Positions 17,902-26,937 of a DNA stretch of 37,296 nucleotides are shown here, piece by piece. The stretch is from Anaerolineae bacterium (GTDB lineage Bacteria > Chloroflexota > Anaerolineae > Promineifilales > Promineifilaceae). The translations under genes and the position numbers were made by a program. The stretch covers positions 1 to 37,296 of the forward strand of contig JAICPS010000003.1 in the NCBI GenBank assembly GCA_025929715.1. The letters are read 5' to 3'. Position 1 is the first letter of the stretch; each line of letters begins with the position of its first letter. The notes beneath the pieces are model-generated. The model was not told where the DNA came from, ran no database searches, and saw nothing but the letters and a program-made list of their open reading frames with translations.

Positions 17902-19347
17902 ATGAACAGATTTGAAGCGGTTATCGGCCTGGAAGTTCACGCCGAATTGATGACCAATGCAAAGATGTTCTGCGGCTGTCGCGTGGTGGATAGCGTCGAG
18001 GCGCCACCAAATTCGGCGGTATGTCCCATTTGCCTGGGCATGCCGGGCATGCTGCCGGCGATCAACCGTCGGGCTGTCGAGTTTGCGTTGCGTGTGGCGC
18101 TGGCACTGAATTGCGAAATTCAGGCTGAGAACGTGTTCGCGCGCAAGAACTACTTTTATCCCGATCTGCCGAAGGGCTATCAAATTAGCCAGTACGAGCT
18201 GCCTCTGGCGCGCCACGGATGGCTTGAAATCTCGTTGCCCGGTGGCGCGAAACGACGCGTTGGCATACGGCGCGTGCACATCGAAGAAGATACCGGAAAG
18301 TTGACGCATCTTGACGGTGAAGGATCTTTAGTAGATTACAATCGTTCCGGGGTTCCGCTGCTCGAGATTGTTTCCGAACCGGAGCTGCATTCGGCTGAAG
18401 AAGTTTATGCCTATGCCGTGCGCCTGCGACAGATCCTCCGCTATTTGCAAGTCAACTCCGGTGATCTGGAGAAGGGCGTTTTGCGCGTCGAGCCCAATAT
18501 CAGCCTGCGTCCGCAGGGAAGCAGCGAGTTTGGCACGCGAACCGAGGTAAAAAACCTGAATAGCTTCCGGGCGCTTGCCGCGGCGACGGAGTACGAACTG
18601 CAGCGGCAAGAAGCCATCTTACGACAGGGGGGCGAGGTGGCGCAGGAAACGCGAGGCTGGCATGAGGGGCGCCGCGAGACATTCTCGCAACGGAGCAAGG
18701 AGGAAGCGGAGGATTACCGCTATTTTCCTGAGCCAGATTTGCCGCCGTTGTTCGTCGACAAGGCCTGGATCGATCGCGTTCGTCAAGAATTGCCGGAATT
18801 ACCCGCCGCGAAAGTTGACCGCTACCAGGAGGATCTTGACCTGTCGCACTATGACGCCTCAGTGCTGACCGAGGATAGACCCATCGCCGAATGGTTTGAA
18901 GCGGCGGTGAAAGCGGGTGGGGAACCAAAGAGGGTCGCCAACTGGATCATTAATAATCTTTTTGCGCTGATCAACGAGTCGCAACAAGAGATAACCTCGA
19001 TCCGAGTGACCCCGGAAGGGCTGGTTTCACTTCTAAAGCTGGTAGATGAAGAGACAATCAGCCACAACTCGGCCAAGGATGTGTTGGTAGAAATGTTTAA
19101 AACGGGCAAAGCGCCGGACGCGATCGTAGGCGAAAGAGGGCTGGCGCAAATCTCTGATGAACAGGCGCTCGAGCACATCGTCAGTAAGGTTCTGGCGCTC
19201 AATGCGCAGCAAGTGCAGGCCTACCTGGAGGGCAAGGAGCAGTTACAGGGCTGGTTCGTCGGCCAGGTGATGCGCGAAACGCGGGGCAAAGCCAATCCTG
19301 AGCTTGCCAACGAACTGGTTACGAAGCTTCTGGAACGCCGAAGATAG
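17902..19347 (+). CDS. gatB: Asp-tRNA(Asn)/Glu-tRNA(Gln) amidotransferase subunit B
   Basis: [23 protein letters not shown]...[29 protein letters not shown]...[21 protein letters not shown]. Confidence 0.97.
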   Translation: MNRFEAVIGLEVHAELMTNAKMFCGCRVVDSVEAPPNSAVCPICLGMPGMLPAINRRAVEFALRVALALNCEIQAENVFARKNYFYPDLPKGYQISQYELPLARHGWLEISLPGGAKRRVGIRRVHIEEDTGKLTHLDGEGSLVDYNRSGVPLLEIVSEPELHSAEEVYAYAVRLRQILRYLQVNSGDLEKGVLRVEPNISLRPQGSSEFGTRTEVKNLNSFRALAAATEYELQRQEAILRQGGEVAQETRGWHEGRRETFSQRSKEEAEDYRYFPEPDLPPLFVDKAWIDRVRQELPELPAAKVDRYQEDLDLSHYDASVLTEDRPIAEWFEAAVKAGGEPKRVANWIINNLFALINESQQEITSIRVTPEGLVSLLKLVDEETISHNSAKDVLVEMFKTGKAPDAIVGERGLAQISDEQALEHIVSKVLALNAQQVQAYLEGKEQLQGWFVGQVMRETRGKANPELANELVTKLLERRR

Positions 19348-19433
19348 TCTACTTCCCGCTTGTTTACGACAAAAGGGACCTCTGTTTAGGACTATTTTCA
19401 CCTGTAAGGGCGGAGCCGGTCACGCTACCATAT

Positions 19434-19456
19434 AACCTGTGACAACTATGCAGGTT
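19434..19456. promoter_or_regulatory. Inverted repeat AACCTG-N11-CAGGTT upstream of GAF ORF1
   Basis: Perfect 6+6 bp inverted repeat just before ATG 19462. Confidence 0.3.
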
Positions 19457-19461
19457 GGGAC

Positions 19462-20448
19462 ATGAGAATTAGACTGACGAGGACGGTCGTTCGCTATGCC
19501 GTTTATGGAGTCCTGTGTGGCGTACTATTCCCGGTTATCGCCACGCTGGTGGATATTTCGTCGCGGGAATTGCCCCTACATCCGTTCAGCGCGCTTTTTG
19601 TGCAGGTGACGCAGCCTCTGCACTGGGTCATCGACAGCATACCCATCGTGCTGGGAGTGATGAGCGGGCTAATCGGAGTAAGGGAGCAAAGGCAGGAACA
19701 GCTAAACCGTGATCTATCGCAGGCTGTCTCGAGACAGACCGCCGAATTGGCCGACGCCAACGAAGCCCAACGCACACGCGCGACAGAGCTTGAGCTAATC
19801 GTGCGCATCGTCCAGCGCGTCTCCGCCATCCTTGATCGGCGCGAACTCGTGACCTCTGTCGTCGATATTATCGGCACAACTCTCGACTATTATCACGTGC
19901 ATATTTACCTCTACGACGAGGAGCGCCAGTTCCTCGTCATACAAGCCGGCACTGGCGAAGCCGGAGCGAGCATGGCTCTACAAGGGCATCGGATAGCGCG
20001 AGGCAAGGGTCTTGTGGGTCGCGCGGCTGAATCGAACCTCCCGGTCGTGGTTCCTGATGTGAATAAGGACGGTGGCTGGTTGCCGAACGCGCTGCTACCT
20101 GAAACGCGCGCCGAGGTTGCCGTACCGATCCGGCGTGCGGACAGGGTGCTTGGCGTACTTGACGTTCAACATGACGTCGCCGCGGGTCTTGGCGAAAGTG
20201 ATGCACGGGTGTTGCAGACAATCGCCGATCAGATCGCCGTCGCACTAGAAAATGCACAGCTCTATGAACAGGTGCAGCGGCGCGTGGACCAGGAAATGTT
20301 ATTGAATAGCATTACTCAGAAGATCCAGAACACTATCGAGGTTGATGAGGCGCTGCAGGTGGCTGTTCGCGAGTTGGGGCGTGCCCTGGATGGCGCACAA
20401 GCAAGCGTGCGTATTGTAGGGCGCAACCAGCCAGGAGGCCCGGCGTGA
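19462..20448 (+). CDS. Two-TM + GAF sensor protein without an output domain (GAF cluster ORF1)
   Basis: N-terminal hydrophobic pair, coiled coil, GAF (YYHVHIYLYDEERQFLVIQAGTGEAGASMALQGHRIARGKGLVGRAAESNLPVVVPDVNKDGGWLPNALLPETRAEVAVPIRRADRVLGVLDVQHD). Confidence 0.8.
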   Translation: MRIRLTRTVVRYAVYGVLCGVLFPVIATLVDISSRELPLHPFSALFVQVTQPLHWVIDSIPIVLGVMSGLIGVREQRQEQLNRDLSQAVSRQTAELADANEAQRTRATELELIVRIVQRVSAILDRRELVTSVVDIIGTTLDYYHVHIYLYDEERQFLVIQAGTGEAGASMALQGHRIARGKGLVGRAAESNLPVVVPDVNKDGGWLPNALLPETRAEVAVPIRRADRVLGVLDVQHDVAAGLGESDARVLQTIADQIAVALENAQLYEQVQRRVDQEMLLNSITQKIQNTIEVDEALQVAVRELGRALDGAQASVRIVGRNQPGGPA

Positions 20449-23198
20449 GCGGCCGACGCCTGCGGGATGCTCTACAGCCGGCGCGTCGCTTGCGCCACAT
20501 TCGCCGTCCTCGTCGCTCGCTCTGGCGTCGGATCGAACGGCTCACCGAAGGCGCTTCTCGACTGGCAGCAGGCTCGTTTGACCAGCGCGTGCCGGTGGAA
20601 GGAGACGACGAAATCGCGCAACTGGCGCAAGCTTTTAACAGTATGGCCGGCCAATTGCAGACTTCTTATCGAAGTCTGGAAGAACGCGTAACGGAACGTA
20701 CGCGTGCCTTGGAGACGAGCTTGCAAATCAGCCGGCGCCTTTCCACGATTCTCGATCAGGAAACGCTGACGCAAGAAGTGGTAGACGAGGTGCAAAGGGC
20801 CTACAACTACTATCACGTTCACATTTATCTGTTTGACCTTGGGCGACAATACCTTTTGATGGTTGGCGGTACCGGCGAAGCGGGACGCGCCATGCTGCTG
20901 CGCGGACACCGGCTTAAGGCGGGACAGGGACTGGTGGGTCGCGCAGCGTCACGCAATGAGATCATGCTGGTCCCTGATGTACGTGAGGCGCCTGATTGGC
21001 TCCCGAATCCACTACTTCCCGATACCAAGTCCGAGCTTGCCGTGCCAATTACGTTCGACGGGAAAGTACAGGGCGTGCTAGATGTGCAGCATAATGTCGT
21101 CGGCGGTCTGGACAGCGGTGATGTAGACTTGCTCCAGACGATAGCGGCGCAGTTGGCGGTGGGCCTGCAAAACGCACAGCTGCTGACACAGGTACAAACA
21201 CGCGCCGAGCGCGCCGCACGCATCAATACTATCAGCCAGCGTATTCAACACACGACGAGTGTGGAACAGGCCCTGCAGGTGACAGTGCGTGAACTTGGGG
21301 GCGCGCTGCCGGTGAGCAGCGCCTATATCGAGCTGGAAGCACAGTCGCAGAGCCGCATTAACGAAACCTGGCAGGCGTTCCTAAACGCAATTGATCGCCC
21401 TGAGCGGCTGGTCTATTGTTATGCTGGGGGCATCGTCAGCGCCGAGCCCAAATTAAATGTGATCGACGCTGTAGGCGAGAACTCGCTCAATGCGTCGTTA
21501 GAAGTTAAGAACGAACTCATCGGCCATGTCCGTCTGAATCCTCAGCCTCAACAGCACTGGACGCCTCAGGATCTGGAACTCCTGGAAGCGGTCGCTGCGG
21601 TAGTGGCGCAACAGGTGGAGAACCTGCGCCTGCTGGCTGAAGCCGAGCATTACCGCGAAGAAGCGGAGAAGGCGTTGCGCCGCTTCACACGTGAGCAATG
21701 GGAGGAGCCGGACGCCGGACCCGGGGGCTATCTTTATGACGGACGGTTGGTCACTCCTCTATTGATCGACGATGGTGTGCATGACATTGCACGACCCCTC
21801 CTCGTCCGTGGCGAGCGCGTCGGCGAATTGATGGTCGACGTTGAGGGTCTTTCACCGGCTAACGAAGCGGCAGAACTGGTGTCGGCAGTCGCCGCGCGCC
21901 TAAGCGCTCACGTCGAAAATCTACGTTTATCCCGACAAACAGAGATTGCGTTGGCCGACGTGCAGCGTCGTAGCGACGAACTGGCCCACCTGAATCGCGT
22001 CGTAACGCGTATTGCGGCGACGTTGGATTTGCGCAACAGCCTGCAAATTGTTGTCGAAGAACTGGTGGCTGTCACGGCGGCCGATCAGGCGCGTATCGGG
22101 CTGCTCAATGGAGAGCGCTCGGCATTGAAGATCGTTTCCGAACAATTCGACGAAAGCCGGTCGCCGAGCGCCCTGGGTCTTGAGATTCCGGTCGAAGGTA
22201 ATGCCTTGACCCAGGAAGTGCTCTCTACGGCAAGACCGGTGGTGATTCGGGATGCGCAAAATCATCCGCTGACAGCGCCAATTCGAGGAATGCTGTACGA
22301 GCAGGGAATTCAGACGATGATCGTGCTGCCGATTATGGCCGGCAACGAAATCATTGGCACAGTTGGCGCCGACATTTTGAGTATGGACGTCGACTTCGGC
22401 GCCGAAGATCTGCGGCTGGCAGAGATGGTCGTCTTCCAGGCAGCGACCGCTATTCAGAATGCGCGTTTGTTCGAGCAGGTCCAGACCACCCTTGCCGAAA
22501 CGCGCGCTCTTTATCGGGCTAGCGCCGAGCTAAATCGGGCTCGCAGCTACGATGATCTGTTAGACGTTCTGCGCCTGCATTCGGTAGCGGGCGAAGACAG
22601 CAATATGCTCAGCCTGACGTTGTTTGACGTTCCGTGGACAGATTCTACAACGCCTGAATGGATAAACGTTTTGGCCCACTGGTCGCCGCACCCGGTGCAA
22701 AATCCTACAGTTCGTTTCAGCCTGCAGGATTATCCGGCGCTGAAGATCATGGAACGCGATCGCCAGGCCATGATTGAGGATGTGGCGACCGATTCGCGGT
22801 TGGATTCGCGATCGCGGTGCGCCTTGTTAAATGCGTTTAGGGCGCGAGCGGTGTTGGCGATGCCTCTGGTCGCGGGCGGTCAGTGGATCGGTCATGTAAA
22901 CGTCATGTATCCTGAGCCCCGAAATTTCAGCGAATCGGAACTACAGCAGCTTCGTAATCTTGTTGGACAGGCCGCCGTTGCCGTGCAAAGCATTAACCTG
23001 CTCAAGGAGACGCAGGCCCGAGCGCAGAGGGAGCGCGTTCTGCGCGAAATTACGGCGCGTGTGCGTAGTGTAACGGATATAGACGTCATCATGAAGACCG
23101 CGGTTCGCGAAGTAAGCCGCGCCCTGGAGCGTGACGCGTTCGTCATGCTGGGCGAAGCGTCAAGCAATGGCGAAAACGAAACAGAGCAAGCGGGCTAA
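20445..23198 (+). CDS. HAMP + multi-GAF protein lacking TM and kinase domains (GAF cluster ORF2)
   Basis: HAMP-like IERLTEGASRLAAGSFDQRVPVEGDDEIAQLAQAFNSMAGQL then about 4-5 GAF/GAF-like units; no H-box or HATPase seen. GTG start overlaps ORF1 TGA (GTGA). Confidence 0.75.
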   Translation: MSGRRLRDALQPARRLRHIRRPRRSLWRRIERLTEGASRLAAGSFDQRVPVEGDDEIAQLAQAFNSMAGQLQTSYRSLEERVTERTRALETSLQISRRLSTILDQETLTQEVVDEVQRAYNYYHVHIYLFDLGRQYLLMVGGTGEAGRAMLLRGHRLKAGQGLVGRAASRNEIMLVPDVREAPDWLPNPLLPDTKSELAVPITFDGKVQGVLDVQHNVVGGLDSGDVDLLQTIAAQLAVGLQNAQLLTQVQTRAERAARINTISQRIQHTTSVEQALQVTVRELGGALPVSSAYIELEAQSQSRINETWQAFLNAIDRPERLVYCYAGGIVSAEPKLNVIDAVGENSLNASLEVKNELIGHVRLNPQPQQHWTPQDLELLEAVAAVVAQQVENLRLLAEAEHYREEAEKALRRFTREQWEEPDAGPGGYLYDGRLVTPLLIDDGVHDIARPLLVRGERVGELMVDVEGLSPANEAAELVSAVAARLSAHVENLRLSRQTEIALADVQRRSDELAHLNRVVTRIAATLDLRNSLQIVVEELVAVTAADQARIGLLNGERSALKIVSEQFDESRSPSALGLEIPVEGNALTQEVLSTARPVVIRDAQNHPLTAPIRGMLYEQGIQTMIVLPIMAGNEIIGTVGADILSMDVDFGAEDLRLAEMVVFQAATAIQNARLFEQVQTTLAETRALYRASAELNRARSYDDLLDVLRLHSVAGEDSNMLSLTLFDVPWTDSTTPEWINVLAHWSPHPVQNPTVRFSLQDYPALKIMERDRQAMIEDVATDSRLDSRSRCALLNAFRARAVLAMPLVAGGQWIGHVNVMYPEPRNFSESELQQLRNLVGQAAVAVQSINLLKETQARAQRERVLREITARVRSVTDIDVIMKTAVREVSRALERDAFVMLGEASSNGENETEQAG

Positions 23199-23199
23199 C

Positions 23200-25287
23200 A
23201 TGAGATCCGAGCACCGCCTCTACCTGGCCTGGCGCGAGCACCGCCTGATTGACGCCATTAACCACGTGATTTTTGAAATGGACGAAGGGGGGCAATGGAC
23301 CTTCCTTAATCCGGCCTGGACACAGCTCAGTGGTTATTCCGTCGCCGATAGTCTCGGTTCCGAGTTCCACACATTTTTCCACGCCGACGATCGCGGAGCA
23401 GCAGATGGGCTTTTGCAGCGCGTGCAGGCGGGCGAGGCTGCACAAGCCTTTGTGCGTCTACAAACACGTGATGCGGGCGCGCGATGGGTCAGCATTGAAG
23501 CGCGGTTGGCGCCTGACGAACATGGTGGACTTCCTGTGGTCGTGGGCACGCTGTCAGACGCCGGCGCATTAAAAGAGGTTGAGGCCCGTTTACAGGCCAT
23601 GGCCATCGAAAGTATGCAATTGCGACAGGAAATGGAAGAGCGCATGGCTGAGCTTGACAACCTGCAACGGCTGATGCGTCGGGAAGCATGGCTGCATATG
23701 CAGGCCACTCATGATGGGGGTGTTCGCGGTTACCGCTACGACCGGCGCCTCATGCAACCGGTAGACACCGTCGAAAGCAACCTTTCAACGCTTTCTGCAA
23801 ACGAGCACGAAGCGGCACAGCGGCTGAAAAAGAACCTCACCAGCGCACTACAAGTCCGTGGTCAGAATTTTGGTGTACTAGGCGTAGAAGACGATCCAGC
23901 TAATCCGGTGACGCCTGCCGAGCGTGAACTTCTGGATGCAATATCGCTGCAGGTCGCCGAAGCCATGGAAAATGCCCGGCTTCTGGAACAGACGCAAAAG
24001 CGCGCCGTAGAGTTGGAGACTGTGGCCCGTGTGAGCACGGCAACGTCGACGATCCTGGAGAAAGATAAGTTGTTGCAGGGCGTGGTCGAGCTGACCCGCC
24101 GTAGCTTCAACCTTTATCACGCGCATATTTACCTGCTGAACCCGGAGAACAATGAGCTTATACTGGCTGCCGGCTCTGGTGAAGCAGGCAGGCAGATGGT
24201 TGAGGATGGCTGGCGCATCAATCTGCACCATCCGCGTTCGGTGGTGGGCAACGCGGCAAGAACCCGCAAGGGTATCATCGTCAACGATGTGCGCAAAGAA
24301 ACGGGCTTCCTGGCCAATCCATTGCTGCCGGCAACACGTTCAGAGCTTGCGGTCCCGATGATTTCTGGTAACCGGCTGCTTGGCGTGCTGGACGTGCAGT
24401 CGGACGCTCCTAATTATTTCACGCAGGATGACGTGCGCATTCAATCGGCGCTTGCAGGGCAGGTGGCTACCGCTTTGCAAAATGCCACGTTGTATCAGGA
24501 GCAGATCGAGACCGCCGAGAAATTGCGTGAGTTCGATCGTCTTAAGTCAGAATTTTTAGCCAGCATGAGCCATGAACTGCGCACGCCGCTAAACTCGATC
24601 ATCGGTTTCGCCGACGTACTCCTGGAGGGTATTGATGGTGAGCTTAATGAGCGCATGGAAGAAGACGTGCAGCTTATTCGCAACAGCGGCCAACATTTAC
24701 GCGAGCTAATTGGCGATATCCTGGACATGTCTAAGATTGAAGCAGGCATGATGGACTTGCGCTACGAATCGATTGACGTAACCGCGTTGCGCCACGAGAT
24801 TGAAGGGTTTGCGCGTACGCAATTGATGACCTATGAGAAAGAGCTAGAATTCAATCTGCACATCGGGAAAGGGGTAGGCCTCGTCGAGGCGGACCTCACC
24901 CGCTTCAAGCAGGTGCTCTTTAATCTGGTAAGCAACGCGATCAAATTTACGGCACAGGGAGGCGTTACGCTTTCTATGAACAACGAAGCGGGTATGCTGG
25001 TCGTGCGCGTTGACGACACCGGCATCGGCATCAAAGAGGAAAATATTCCGATTGTTTTCGAGCAGTTCAGACAGGTGGATGGCAGCCTGACCCGCACAGC
25101 CGGTGGTACCGGCCTGGGACTGCCCATCAGCAAGAGCCTGGTTGAGCTACACGGCGGTGAGATCTGGGTAGAAAGTGAAGTGGGCGAAGGAACGTCTTTC
25201 TATTTTTCACTCCCGCTGGAACGACCACGACCGCGACGCACACAGACGGCGGTCAATATTACGGCAACTGAGGGGAATTTGGGATAA
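23200..25287 (+). CDS. PAS-GAF hybrid histidine kinase (GAF cluster ORF3)
   Basis: PAS (AINHVIFEMDEGGQWTFLNPAWTQLSGYSV), GAF, HisKA (SEFLASMSHELRTPLNSIIGFADVLL), HATPase (NLVSNAIKFT, DTGIGI, GTGLGLPISKSLVELHGGEIWVES). Start may instead be ATG 23167. Confidence 0.93.
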   Translation: MRSEHRLYLAWREHRLIDAINHVIFEMDEGGQWTFLNPAWTQLSGYSVADSLGSEFHTFFHADDRGAADGLLQRVQAGEAAQAFVRLQTRDAGARWVSIEARLAPDEHGGLPVVVGTLSDAGALKEVEARLQAMAIESMQLRQEMEERMAELDNLQRLMRREAWLHMQATHDGGVRGYRYDRRLMQPVDTVESNLSTLSANEHEAAQRLKKNLTSALQVRGQNFGVLGVEDDPANPVTPAERELLDAISLQVAEAMENARLLEQTQKRAVELETVARVSTATSTILEKDKLLQGVVELTRRSFNLYHAHIYLLNPENNELILAAGSGEAGRQMVEDGWRINLHHPRSVVGNAARTRKGIIVNDVRKETGFLANPLLPATRSELAVPMISGNRLLGVLDVQSDAPNYFTQDDVRIQSALAGQVATALQNATLYQEQIETAEKLREFDRLKSEFLASMSHELRTPLNSIIGFADVLLEGIDGELNERMEEDVQLIRNSGQHLRELIGDILDMSKIEAGMMDLRYESIDVTALRHEIEGFARTQLMTYEKELEFNLHIGKGVGLVEADLTRFKQVLFNLVSNAIKFTAQGGVTLSMNNEAGMLVVRVDDTGIGIKEENIPIVFEQFRQVDGSLTRTAGGTGLGLPISKSLVELHGGEIWVESEVGEGTSFYFSLPLERPRPRRTQTAVNITATEGNLG

Positions 25288-25317
25288 TGCGGGAGACCGG
25301 AGCACGAGTAGGGGATG

Positions 25318-25344
25318 GCTGTTCGCCGGTGCGGCGCGAACGGC
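25318..25344 (+). promoter_or_regulatory. Hairpin between the histidine kinase and the response regulator genes
   Basis: GCTGTTCGC-N9-GCGAACGGC (9 bp, one G-U), followed by the SD-like sequence TAAGGGA. Confidence 0.45.
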
Positions 25345-25363
25345 TGTAAGGGACGAAACATAT

Positions 25364-25747
25364 ATGCATAAGACGGTACTTTGCATTGAAGATAACAAGA
25401 CACATATGCTGCTCGTCTCGCGCATCGTCGAGGCCGAAGGCTATGAGTTGGTTCGGGCTGAAGACGGCCCTTCTGCTCTGAAGCTGCTTGAAGCGATTGT
25501 ACCAGACATTGTCCTGCTCGACGTAAACATCCCTGGGATACACGGGCTGGATCTGGCGAGGATGATCAAGGACGACGAGCGGCTGGCAGATATTCCCTTA
25601 ATTGCTACAACTGCAAACGTGCTGGTAGGCGACAGGGAGCGCTGCCTGGAGGCGGGGTGCGACGAGTATCTTCCTAAGCCGCTGGATATACGCCGGTTAA
25701 GGCAAGTTATGCGCGATTATGTCAACGGGAGAGTCAGCCCTTTGTAG
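25364..25747 (+). CDS. Stand-alone CheY-like receiver/response regulator
   Basis: MHKTVLCIEDNKTHMLLVSRIVEAEGYELVRAEDGPSALKLLEAIVPDIVLLDVNIPGIHGLDLARMIK...ATTANVLVGDRERCLEAGCDEYLPKPLD; conserved Asp and Lys. Confidence 0.95.
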   Translation: MHKTVLCIEDNKTHMLLVSRIVEAEGYELVRAEDGPSALKLLEAIVPDIVLLDVNIPGIHGLDLARMIKDDERLADIPLIATTANVLVGDRERCLEAGCDEYLPKPLDIRRLRQVMRDYVNGRVSPL

Positions 25748-26936
25748 CAAGGTACTCGCTGCCAATCAAAACAAATGGATCTCCCTGTACGTGGGTCAAA
25801 AAGACGATAGCGTGCTGGTCACCGTCCAGATCCAAGCGGCGCTGCAACGCTTCTGGTGATAGCGGCGAACCGCGCTTTTTAACCGTAACGCGGCCAACCC
25901 CCATCTCCCGCAACCGTGCCCGCAGCTTTTTTAGATGAAAAGGCATCGACTCCTCGAGCACGAAGCAGCGAGCGAAAGGCGTGGCTACGGCAGTTTCAGA
26001 CGTCAGGAATGCGATATCCTCGTCGATCTTAGTGGCCCCTAACTGTTGCGCCAGTGACTCGACCAGATGTGCGCGGATCACGGCGCCATCAGGTTCATAC
26101 ATGTACCGGCCGGGCCGTGTGGTGACGATCGCCGTCCCGCTAAAGTCGAGATCGCTTAACGTATCGCCGCCGGGGAGCAGCGTCGCCCGCCGCTGACTGC
26201 CATCGTGCAGATCTCCGAACCATAGCAGCCCCTCCTTCACTTCCCCATGTAGGGAGACAAACTCCAGACTGGCGCCCTCTGGAATCAGTTCATAATCGAT
26301 TCCTGGGCTGACCTTGACGGCGCCATGCGGGACGCGAGACAGCCAGCGAGAAAGGAGCGGCGTTATGGGTGGTTCGTACTGGTCAGGCGCATAAATACGC
26401 TTGCCGTGCACGTCTCGCCTTCCAGGATCGGCAAAGAACGCATCGACGCTGAGCGCAGGAAATTCTGTGAGATCGGCAAGTAAAGGTTGAAAACGCTGCG
26501 CCCCCCCATGAACGCGCACGTTTTCGCGCGCCATCGCCAGCCGGTGCAGCTTCCGATCGATGCCCACCACGAAGTGGCGCTCCGCCAGAGCCAGGGCGTC
26601 GCCGCCGATACCACATCCCAGGTCCGCAATAGACTTAAATCCGGCGTTACTGAAACGACCGGCACGGTACTGGCTCACAGGTTCCGACGAAGCCTGCTCC
26701 AGTCCGGCGCGCGTAAAATACATCTCCGCTGCGCGACGAAACTTCGACGCGGCGCGCTGTCTCAGCAGCGCCGTCTCCAAAACGGCGTGCGTCTTTTCCT
26801 GATCCAGTTCCTGGCGCAGCCGGACAGCAAGCGCCAGATGACTGCTTTCCGTGATCGGCTCGTCGCCCAACAGTCGAAGGTATCGTCGACCGGTCTCGCT
26901 CAGAAGGAAGTGAAACGAATCCAGCTCCGCGCTCAA
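25734..26936 (-). CDS. Class I SAM-dependent methyltransferase with THUMP-like C-terminal domain
   Basis: SIADLGCGIGGDALALAERHFVVGIDRKLHRLAMARENV...VDAFFADPGRRDVHGKRIY; C-terminal RVTVKKRGSPLSPEALQRRLDLDGDQHAIVFLTHVQGDPFVLIG. Confidence 0.82.
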   Translation of the reverse strand: MSAELDSFHFLLSETGRRYLRLLGDEPITESSHLALAVRLRQELDQEKTHAVLETALLRQRAASKFRRAAEMYFTRAGLEQASSEPVSQYRAGRFSNAGFKSIADLGCGIGGDALALAERHFVVGIDRKLHRLAMARENVRVHGGAQRFQPLLADLTEFPALSVDAFFADPGRRDVHGKRIYAPDQYEPPITPLLSRWLSRVPHGAVKVSPGIDYELIPEGASLEFVSLHGEVKEGLLWFGDLHDGSQRRATLLPGGDTLSDLDFSGTAIVTTRPGRYMYEPDGAVIRAHLVESLAQQLGATKIDEDIAFLTSETAVATPFARCFVLEESMPFHLKKLRARLREMGVGRVTVKKRGSPLSPEALQRRLDLDGDQHAIVFLTHVQGDPFVLIGSEYLATKG

Positions 26937-26937
26937 G

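Noticed and set aside
25175-25363. Longer N-terminus for the response regulator (190-aa ORF)
   Set aside because: The upstream part overlaps the histidine kinase in another frame and has no domain similarity; the ATG at 25364 starts directly with the receiver fold and has an SD-like sequence.
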